14,772 bases of DNA from BM707 sp041592975 (GTDB taxonomy: Bacteria; Desulfobacterota; Desulfuromonadia; Desulfuromonadales; UBA2294). Each line of letters begins with the position of its first letter. Positions within the stretch are counted from its first letter, which is position 1. The stretch covers positions 1 to 14,772 of the forward strand of contig JBFHOZ010000039.1 of assembly GCA_041592975.1 (NCBI GenBank), given 5' to 3'. The position numbers and the translations under genes are program-made. Below the pieces are notes generated by a model. The model was not told the DNA's origin and searched no databases. It worked only from the letters and a program-made list of their open reading frames with translations. This document shows positions 13,753 through 14,772 of this stretch, piece after piece.

Positions 13753-14166
13753 CTATTCGCTGATTTTACCGCGGAGCGACTTGGTTGCCCCACGTCTGCT
13801 CTTGCTCTCCAGCCGCCGCTGCTTCGACGCCGCGGTCGGTTTGGTCGGTCTGCGCCTTTTCGGCGGCGCCGCTGCCGCGCAGATGATCTCCTTGAGCCTG
13901 TTCAGCGCCGATTGCCGGTTCCTTTCCCGGGTGCGATGCCGCTGCGCCTTGATGACGATGATGCCGTCTGTCGTGATGCGCTGGTCGGCGCGTTGCAGCA
14001 GCCGCTCCTTGACCCCGTCCGGCAGGGATGAGCTGCCGATGTCGAAGCGGAGATGAACGGCGGTCGCGACCTTGTTGACGTTCTGCCCCCCGGAACCCTG
14101 GGAGGTGATGAAGGTGATCTCGATTTCGCCGGGAGGGATCGATATCCGGTTGGTCACTTTCAGCAT
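13753..14166 (-). CDS. arfB: Alternative ribosome-rescue peptidyl-tRNA hydrolase ArfB
   Basis: ArfB (YaeJ) enters stalled ribosomes lacking a stop codon and hydrolyses the peptidyl-tRNA. The 137-aa protein matches the family's length and layout. The N-terminal catalytic domain carries GSGGQNVNKV, with the GGQ motif at residues 26-28, followed by AVHLRFDI. The flexible C-terminal tail is strongly basic (KRRRPTKPTAASKQRR and RGKISE), which in ArfB lies in the empty mRNA entry channel. It lacks the codon-recognition domains of RF1/RF2, so it is not a release factor. The start ATG 14166 gives the expected N-terminus (MLKVTNRISIPPGE) although no clear Shine-Dalgarno is seen; it lies 15 bp after the pirin stop codon and may be translated by coupling. 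Confidence 0.93.
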   Translation of the reverse strand: MLKVTNRISIPPGEIEITFITSQGSGGQNVNKVATAVHLRFDIGSSSLPDGVKERLLQRADQRITTDGIIVIKAQRHRTRERNRQSALNRLKEIICAAAAPPKRRRPTKPTAASKQRRLESKSRRGATKSLRGKISE

Positions 14167-14181
14167 GGGTGTCGTCGCGGT

Positions 14182-14772
14182 CTATTCCGGCAAGGGGATG
14201 AATTCGTTCTCGCCGGGGATTTTTTCGTAGCGCCCCTCGCGCCAGTCCCGCTTGGCCTGTTCGATCCGTTCCGGACGGCTGGAAACGAAATTCCACCATA
14301 TTTTTCTCTTCCCGAGCGGTTCGCCGCCGATGAGCGCCAGTCTCGTCGTTTCGGTCGCCTCGATGACGATCTCCCTTGTCCGGTCGAAAACGATCATCTG
14401 TCGTGGCTCGAGACTCCGCTCCCTCGTCCTGGCCTTGCCGGAGACAATATACAGGCCGCGTTCGCTGACGCTGTCGGGAAGGGTCAATTTTGCGCCGGGC
14501 TCAAGGGCGGCCTCGACGTAGAGGGTGGGGGAGAATGTCCGGACAGGAGATTTCAGCCCGTAGGCCTCGCCGATCATCACCCTCAGGGAGACACCGTTTT
14601 CGGTTACGGTCGGCAACCGGGAGCTCTCGTAGTGATGAAAGGATGGCTCGGTCTCCTCGTCCTGTTCGGGCAGGGCAATCCAGAGCTGCAGCGCGTGCAG
14701 CCTGTGGCCGCTCGCTCTCGTCTGGGGAGGCGTGCGCTCGGAGTGGACGATCCCCCTGCCGGCGACCATCAG
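14182..14772 (-). CDS. Pirin family protein, C-terminal two thirds (5' end outside window)
   Basis: The frame runs off the right edge and encodes 196 residues of a bicupin pirin. The first visible motif, VAGRGIVHSE, is the GxGxxHxE part of the N-terminal cupin whose His and Glu bind Fe in pirins; the two upstream His ligands would be in the missing part. The rest contains the C-terminal cupin, ending EKIPGENEFIPLPE, the typical pirin tail with a PG-E-FIPLP pattern. Bacterial pirins are usually quercetin-dioxygenase-like or regulatory, and their role is not defined here. Roughly 90-100 residues are missing at the N-terminus. It starts the run that continues with arfB, 15 bp apart. Confidence 0.9.
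   Translation of the reverse strand: MMVAGRGIVHSERTPPQTRASGHRLHALQLWIALPEQDEETEPSFHHYESSRLPTVTENGVSLRVMIGEAYGLKSPVRTFSPTLYVEAALEPGAKLTLPDSVSERGLYIVSGKARTRERSLEPRQMIVFDRTREIVIEATETTRLALIGGEPLGKRKIWWNFVSSRPERIEQAKRDWREGRYEKIPGENEFIPLPE

Overview
The window (about 14.8 kb, GC-rich) looks like ordinary chromosome of a Gram-negative anaerobe. The best guess is a Desulfuromonadota (Geobacter/Desulfuromonas-type) bacterium. That rests on the iscU/nifU-mnmA-mtaB cluster, DUF2339 and DUF2914 proteins and a chlI/chlD-type chelatase locus; it is an inference from gene content, not a marker-gene assignment. I see no phage, transposon, CRISPR or RNA gene.

Left part, plus strand (1-5093): the 3' end of a NifU/IscU scaffold gene and a 13-bp hairpin terminator, then mnmA (tRNA 2-thiouridylase), mtaB (radical-SAM tRNA methylthiotransferase) and a bacterial SLC12-type cation-chloride cotransporter homologue starting at TTG. 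The first three are linked biochemically: a cysteine desulfurase/IscU system supplies sulfur for MnmA and Fe-S clusters for MtaB.

Middle part, minus strand (5100-9905): read from right to left, a promoter drives an Fe-S flavoprotein/NADPH:FMN reductase-like gene overlapped by a PaaI-type thioesterase. Next come a MoxR/ChlI-type AAA+ ATPase, a VWA (ChlD C-terminal) protein, a small eight-cysteine YkgJ-type protein and a UMF1-family MFS transporter, the last three tightly coupled. The most interesting signal is here. The AAA+ and VWA frames are one chlD gene interrupted by a -1 frame change at an A9 run (7545-7553 on the minus strand). Normal decoding gives a 394-aa small subunit; a -1 slip gives a 666-aa medium subunit. 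This matches programmed frameshifting described for chlD genes, in which one gene supplies both small subunits of a CobN-type cobalt chelatase.

Right part, minus strand (10100-14772): from right to left, a four-gene run encodes a pirin (truncated by the window edge), the ribosome-rescue hydrolase ArfB, a three-helix membrane protein and a Methyltransf_32-like methyltransferase. After a 213-nt gap holding a stem-loop come a many-pass DUF2339 membrane protein, a 62-aa 4-oxalocrotonate tautomerase and a secreted DUF2914 protein, closed by a strong intrinsic terminator.
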